A stretch of 9,376 nt of DNA, from positions 1 through 9,376 of the forward strand of contig SXVE01000298.1 of the NCBI GenBank assembly GCA_005790265.1, read 5' to 3'. Positions 6,017 to 9,376 of the stretch are shown here, piece after piece. A model generated the notes under the pieces. That model was not told where the DNA came from. It worked only from the letters and a program-made list of their open reading frames with translations, and did no database searches. A program made the position numbers and the translations under genes. The stretch is from Acidobacteriota bacterium (GTDB taxonomy: Bacteria; Acidobacteriota; Blastocatellia; Pyrinomonadales; Pyrinomonadaceae). Positions within the stretch are counted from its first letter, which is position 1. The number at the start of each line of letters is the position of its first letter.

Positions 6017-6586
6017 TCAGGTTAATTTATCAATCAGCCACGCGCGCGCCATTCGCCAGTCGCGTTTGACGGTCGAATCCGACACGCTTAAAACTTCCGC
6101 CGCTTCCTCGTTCGTCAGACCGCCGAAAAATTTCAGTTCGACGACTCGCGCCGCCTGCGAATCGAACTCCGCCAGTTCCTTGAGCGCGTCGTCGAGAAAA
6201 ATCAAATCTATTTCGCCGATGCTGCTCGCCGCCGCGTGTTCCGCGTCGTCGAGCGAAACGTAAGTTTTGCCTTCGTTGCGTTTTTTCGCTTTTCGTTCGA
6301 GCGCGTGGTTGACCAGAATGCGGCGCATCATCTCGCTGGCGACGGCGAAAAACTGCGCGCGATTTTGCCAGTTGACCGAATGCTGCGTGGCGAGGCGCAG
6401 ATAGGCTTCGTGAACCAGCGCGGTCGGCTGCAAAGTGTGATTCGCGCGTTCGAGCGAAAGTTTATAGGCGGCGATGCGCTTTAATTCGTCATAGACGAGC
6501 GGCAGAAAGTCGTCGAGATTCCGGCGCGGCTGGTCGGGCGCGTTTTTAAACGAGTCGGCGGAATCGGCAGTCTTTTTTTCGGTCAT
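6017..6586 (-). CDS. ECF-type RNA polymerase sigma factor (acidobacterial/planctomycete-type, TIGR02999-like)
   Basis: This 189-aa protein has the two-domain ECF layout. Region 2 (about 24-98) carries DFLPLVYDELKRIAAYKL, then HTLQPTALVHEAYLRL, then RAQFFAVASEMMRRILVNHALERKAKKR; the HTLQPTALVHEAYLRL signature matches the TIGR02999-type ECF group that typically neighbours Ser/Thr kinases. Region 4 (about 132-189) ends with the helix-turn-helix GGLTNEEAAEVLSVSDSTVKRDWRMARAWL used for -35 recognition. No anti-sigma factor gene lies beside it; instead the membrane kinase follows 142 bases downstream, so control by phosphorylation is plausible for this group but is inference here. The ATG at 6586 has no Shine-Dalgarno. 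A TAGAAT hexamer (6614-6609) would put a transcript start about 15 bases from the ATG, so the message may be nearly leaderless. Confidence 0.95.
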   Translation of the reverse strand: MTEKKTADSADSFKNAPDQPRRNLDDFLPLVYDELKRIAAYKLSLERANHTLQPTALVHEAYLRLATQHSVNWQNRAQFFAVASEMMRRILVNHALERKAKKRNEGKTYVSLDDAEHAAASSIGEIDLIFLDDALKELAEFDSQAARVVELKFFGGLTNEEAAEVLSVSDSTVKRDWRMARAWLIDKLT

Positions 6587-6608
6587 CGCGGGCGGATAGA
6601 GAAAAATT

Positions 6609-6614
6609 ATTCTA
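6609..6614 (-). promoter_or_regulatory. Candidate -10 element of sigma-factor gene
   Basis: TAGAAT on the minus strand matches TATAAT at five of six positions and lies 22 bases before the ATG of the sigma gene. No convincing -35 is seen; TGTCAA 18 bases upstream is a poor match. If used, it would give a very short leader, in line with the missing Shine-Dalgarno. Confidence 0.25.
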
Positions 6615-6616
6615 TC

Positions 6617-6682
6617 TCAGGATGACTTTTTTTGACAGATGCCGGACTGGTCGAATCGATTTTTAACGCCCGCGCGGCGCAT
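6617..6682 (-). CDS. Possible 21-aa leader peptide upstream of sigma factor
   Basis: Directly after the TAA of the TPR gene comes GAGGAG (6696-6691), eight bases before an ATG at 6682. This opens a frame of 21 residues (MRRAGVKNRFDQSGICQKKS, then Ser) ending in TGA at 6619-6617, 30 bases before the sigma start. The strong ribosome site in a gap whose next large gene has none is the only support. It could be a leader peptide that brings ribosomes towards the sigma gene or attenuates it, or it could be chance. No family is recognised. Confidence 0.3.
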   Translation of the reverse strand: MRRAGVKNRFDQSGICQKKSS

Positions 6683-6696
6683 TTTTGTCTCTCCTC

Positions 6697-8730
6697 TTAC
6701 CGGCACGCTTCGGTTTTCTGACCGCCGTTTTTTTTGTAATTTTCCCAGTCGGCGCGAGCCGCCGCTTTGTCGCCGAGCGCGCAGAAAGCGGCGGCGCGTT
6801 TCGGGTAAAGCGAGATGCGAAGCGGCATTTCCTCGATGGCGGCGTTATAATCGCTGATTGCCGCCCGGTAATTTTTTTGTTCGAGATAAAGATCGCCGCG
6901 CCGGATGCGAAATTCGGTTTGGTAATTTGTTTCGATGCCGGCGGCTTTCGTATAATCGGCGATTGCCGCCGCCGTCTGTCCGGCTTGCGCGTAAAGAGCG
7001 GCGCGACCGGCGTAGTAAAAAGCGTTGTCGGGTTTGAGCCGGATAAGCGTCGAAAAATCGCTGATCGCTTCGTTGTTTTTGTTTTGCAGTTGAGATAAAA
7101 CGTGGCGCAGTTTATATGCTTCTTCGTCATTCGGATCGAGCGCAATCGCTTTCGATAAATCGGCGCGCGCCGCGTCGTAATTTTCCGTTAAAAGATAAAC
7201 CTTGCCGCGCGCGGTCAATCCTTGCGCCGTTTCCTTTATTTTCAAGCTCTCGCCGTAAGCCTCGATTGCCGCCGCGAAATTCTTGTCTTCCGCCGTTTGT
7301 AATGCGCGTTCGAGCCAGGCTTCGGCGGTCGCCGGTTTCGATTTTTGATTGATTGCCCAATCCTGACAGGGTTTCGAGGAAAATAAATCCGAATCCTGCG
7401 CGGAATCGGCGAGGGCTTTATCTAATTCTCCCAGACTACAGTAGACGTAAGCTCGCCGCTCGGCAGCGAAATTCGTCACAAATTCGGCGCGGCTGTGGGC
7501 GATGGCGGCGGTGTAATCGGAGGCGGCTTCCTTCAATTTTCCGAGATCGTAAAACGCCTCGCCTCTGGCAAGACGTGCGGCGGCGAGTTTCGGGTTTAAT
7601 TCGACGGCGCGGCTGAATTCAGTGACGGCTTGTTTCTGCAAAACAATTTTTTCGCGGGTCAATTCGTCGTCGAAAATTCTGGACTGTTCGAGCAGTGCCG
7701 CGCCGCGTCCGAGAAACGCTCGGGCTTCCCGCGGATTGATTTCCAAAATCCGCTCATACATCGCCAGCGCGATTTCAAAATAACCGTTTGAATTTACGCG
7801 GTCGGCGTATTTGAGACGCGGCTCGACGAAATTCGGGTTGATCGCCGAAGCCTTTTTAAATTCCTCGAAGGCTTTGGCGTAATCAACCTGCGTGTCGTAA
7901 ATCAGCCCGCGATAATAAAACGGCGCGGCGAATTTCGGATCGGCTTGGGCTGCTTTGCCGAAAAAATAAATGCCCGCGTCCTTGCCTTCCGCCATCAGCT
8001 GCTCGAAAGCGTTTTGGAAAAGCGCGGCTGTCGCCGGATTCGGCGCGTCCGTCTTCGGCTGAATGCGGGCAGGCAAATCCGCCTCCGCCGCGCCGAGCTT
8101 TAAGGCTTCGCGGCGCGCCCGCTCGTAATCGGGGTAATCTTCGAGCAGTGCGAGATAATCTTTTAACGCGGATTTTTGATCGCCCTTTCGAGCGTAAAGC
8201 CCGGCGCGGCGGAAAAGATAGCCGGGCTGCTCGCTGATTTCCCGCGCCCGCGTATAATCGGCAATCGCTTCGTCAATCGAATTTTTCTTGGCATACGCCG
8301 CGGCTCTGATTTCGTAAAAACCGGCGAAATTGTCATCCCCGGCGATTTTTTCGGTTAAATATCGGGCGGCGCGGTCGGCGTCGCCTTTTTTCAGATACGC
8401 CTCGCCGATAAAAGCGAGAGTCCATTTGTCGTCGGGACTTTGCCGCAAAGACTTTTCAAATTCGGCGATTGCCTGATCGTAAGCCCCGCTGTCGAGATAA
8501 ACTCTGCCGAGGTAGTAATGCGCGGCGCTGTTTTCCGGGTCGAGCCGCAGGGCTTTCTGAAAATCGGCGAGCGCCTGCGGAAATCTTTTTTCCCAAAGGT
8601 TGATTTCGCCCGCGTCGAATAAACGCTTGACTTCTTTTTCGCGCGCCGTCTCCTGACCCCATACATTAGCGGCGAAAAATATCAGCAGCGCGAGCGGCAG
8701 CAGCGATTTTACAATTAATTTTCTTTTCAT
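6697..8730 (-). CDS. Secreted tetratricopeptide-repeat (TPR) protein
   Basis: This 677-aa protein begins with a signal peptide (MKRK, hydrophobic KSLLPLALLIFFAANVWG, likely cut before Q26). The rest is nearly all TPR units of about 34 residues. Clear ones include residues about 35-66 (FPQALADFQKALRLDPENSA), 69-100 (YDQAIAEFEKSLRQSPDD), 283-300 (AFEEFKKASAINPN), 387-412, 484-498, 517-534 (ARADLSKAIALDPNDEEA), 553-569 (AISDFSTLIRLKPDNAF), 586-600 and 621-635. A less regular stretch (about 220-240) and a Cys-containing part (431-455) interrupt the array. TPR arrays are protein-binding scaffolds; this one should act outside the cytoplasm. Its ATG overlaps the stop of the upstream gene as ATGA, so translation is probably coupled and the two products may work together. 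No catalytic domain is seen. The downstream sigma factor and kinase may share regulation. Confidence 0.9.
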   Translation of the reverse strand: MKRKLIVKSLLPLALLIFFAANVWGQETAREKEVKRLFDAGEINLWEKRFPQALADFQKALRLDPENSAAHYYLGRVYLDSGAYDQAIAEFEKSLRQSPDDKWTLAFIGEAYLKKGDADRAARYLTEKIAGDDNFAGFYEIRAAAYAKKNSIDEAIADYTRAREISEQPGYLFRRAGLYARKGDQKSALKDYLALLEDYPDYERARREALKLGAAEADLPARIQPKTDAPNPATAALFQNAFEQLMAEGKDAGIYFFGKAAQADPKFAAPFYYRGLIYDTQVDYAKAFEEFKKASAINPNFVEPRLKYADRVNSNGYFEIALAMYERILEINPREARAFLGRGAALLEQSRIFDDELTREKIVLQKQAVTEFSRAVELNPKLAAARLARGEAFYDLGKLKEAASDYTAAIAHSRAEFVTNFAAERRAYVYCSLGELDKALADSAQDSDLFSSKPCQDWAINQKSKPATAEAWLERALQTAEDKNFAAAIEAYGESLKIKETAQGLTARGKVYLLTENYDAARADLSKAIALDPNDEEAYKLRHVLSQLQNKNNEAISDFSTLIRLKPDNAFYYAGRAALYAQAGQTAAAIADYTKAAGIETNYQTEFRIRRGDLYLEQKNYRAAISDYNAAIEEMPLRISLYPKRAAAFCALGDKAAARADWENYKKNGGQKTEACR

Positions 8731-9290
8731 TTAGGCAGATTATTTTTGCGGCTTTTGCGCGCTGATTTTTTGATTGTTTGACGAGTTTTCGTTCGCAGCT
8801 CGATGGGCTTGATTCTCGACCATTTTCCTTCAGCCCAGCAGAGTCGGTAAATTTGAGTTTCCTTGACCGGCAGCGTCCGGTCGGCGTAGCGGATTTCGTA
8901 TTTTCGTTTGTATCTCGACAAATCGTTTGCCCGGTCGTAAATCATACAATTTATTTCCGCGCTTTTGAGAACGACGGCGTAATAGCCCGCGCTTAAAAAA
9001 GCGCAGTCGGCGCAGAACTTTTCGGCGGCGTCGTGTTTGATCGCGCCGATGTCAAAATAATCGTTCATCGCTTGGCGCGCCGGAGCGAAAGATTTATCGA
9101 GCAAGCCTTTAGCTGAAACGCAGCATTCGGCTTGCGGGTTGTCAATTTCGCGCAAACTGAGCGAAGCGTTTTCGACTGGCTTACCATTCGCGTCGGTCAA
9201 ACGCGCGACGAGCATATAATATCCGTCAAACGGGCAATGCTGGGCGAATGAGACGGATGAAAGCGCGGACATCAGCGCGAACATCAGCAA
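8727..9290 (-). CDS. Small secreted Cys-rich protein with possible beta-sandwich domain; start probably misread
   Basis: This 187-aa frame starts at a TTG (9290); ATGs at 9284 and 9272 are also in frame. The start looks artificial: an ATG at 9301 with AAAGG (9314-9310) eight bases upstream sits one frame away, and one extra A in the run at 9298-9294 would give a standard signal peptide (MKKLLLMFALMSALSSVS, FAQ). The signal is cleaved near FA-QHC. The mature part opens with YYMLVARLTDANGKPVENASLSLREID, which resembles transthyretin/carboxypeptidase-regulatory-like beta-sandwich domains, and contains several Cys (HC, ECC, FCADC, NC, LC) that could form disulfides outside the cytoplasm. The C-terminal 35 residues are very basic (KTRQTIKKSARKSRKNNLPK). 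Its TGA overlaps the ATG of the secreted TPR gene, so the two are probably coexpressed partners. Secretion is likely; function is unknown. Confidence 0.75.
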   Translation of the reverse strand: MLMFALMSALSSVSFAQHCPFDGYYMLVARLTDANGKPVENASLSLREIDNPQAECCVSAKGLLDKSFAPARQAMNDYFDIGAIKHDAAEKFCADCAFLSAGYYAVVLKSAEINCMIYDRANDLSRYKRKYEIRYADRTLPVKETQIYRLCWAEGKWSRIKPIELRTKTRQTIKKSARKSRKNNLPK

Positions 9291-9309
9291 TAGTTTTTCA
9301 TAAATTTTA

Positions 9310-9314
9310 CCTTT
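9310..9314 (-). promoter_or_regulatory. Ribosome binding site supporting a start at 9301
   Basis: AAAGG on the minus strand lies 8 bases before the ATG at 9301-9299. It is about 19 bases from the TTG at 9290, too far to serve it, so it argues that the Cys-rich protein really starts at 9301 in a frame now shifted by one base. Confidence 0.5.
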
Positions 9315-9376
9315 GGCGAAACTCGATTTTATTTCATCCGAGCGGGTCTGAAACAGTCTGCGACCTTGATTTTCTC

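Noticed and set aside
6665..6690. GC-rich hairpin followed by ATTTTT on the + strand as an intrinsic terminator
   Set aside because: The stem is only about 4 bp, and the U-run would be on the strand with no gene reading into it.

Overview
The window looks like bacterial chromosome from an Acidobacteriota-type organism, perhaps Blastocatellia/Pyrinomonadaceae. This is inferred from the pairing of an ECF sigma factor of the HTLQPTALVHEAYLRL type with a large Ser/Thr kinase carrying a membrane anchor and a TPR-like C-terminus, from the secreted TPR proteins, and from a heptad microsatellite inside a gene. No rRNA, tRNA, CRISPR array or transposase was seen. Base composition is uneven: the left third and the gaps around 1500-1700 and 2850-3000 are AT-rich, while the kinase and TPR genes are GC-rich.

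Layout. Positions 3-608 and 784-1371 (+ strand) hold two membrane-anchored proteins of unknown function, separated by a gap with a long imperfect inverted repeat. Everything else reads on the - strand, from right to left: a small secreted Cys-rich protein (9290/9301-8727) overlapping by 4 nt a secreted 677-aa TPR protein (8730-6697); a possible 21-aa leader ORF with a strong Shine-Dalgarno (6682-6617); an ECF sigma factor (6586-6017); a 917-aa transmembrane Ser/Thr kinase with a helical C-terminal half (5874-3121); a possible 52-aa very basic protein with the best Shine-Dalgarno in the window (3057-2899); a secreted 187-aa protein (2808-2245); an orphan receiver-domain protein (2135-1710); and two previously unlisted small ORFs that follow it with overlapping ends (1710-1524, frameshifted, and 1537-1397).

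How they may work together. The sigma/kinase/TPR block reads as one signalling locus: a membrane kinase with an extracytoplasmic sensor-like helical domain beside a sigma factor that has no visible anti-sigma gene, plus exported TPR scaffolding. The receiver protein and its two small followers form a separate small cassette, the best candidate here for something undescribed, although its middle ORF needs a 1-nt correction.

A recurrent oddity is that three genes become more convincing if one A/T homopolymer run is changed by one base (9294-9298, 3204-3209, 1703-1707). This may be homopolymer error in the assembly, real frameshift mutation, or slippage. Anyone using these coordinates should check those three runs first.
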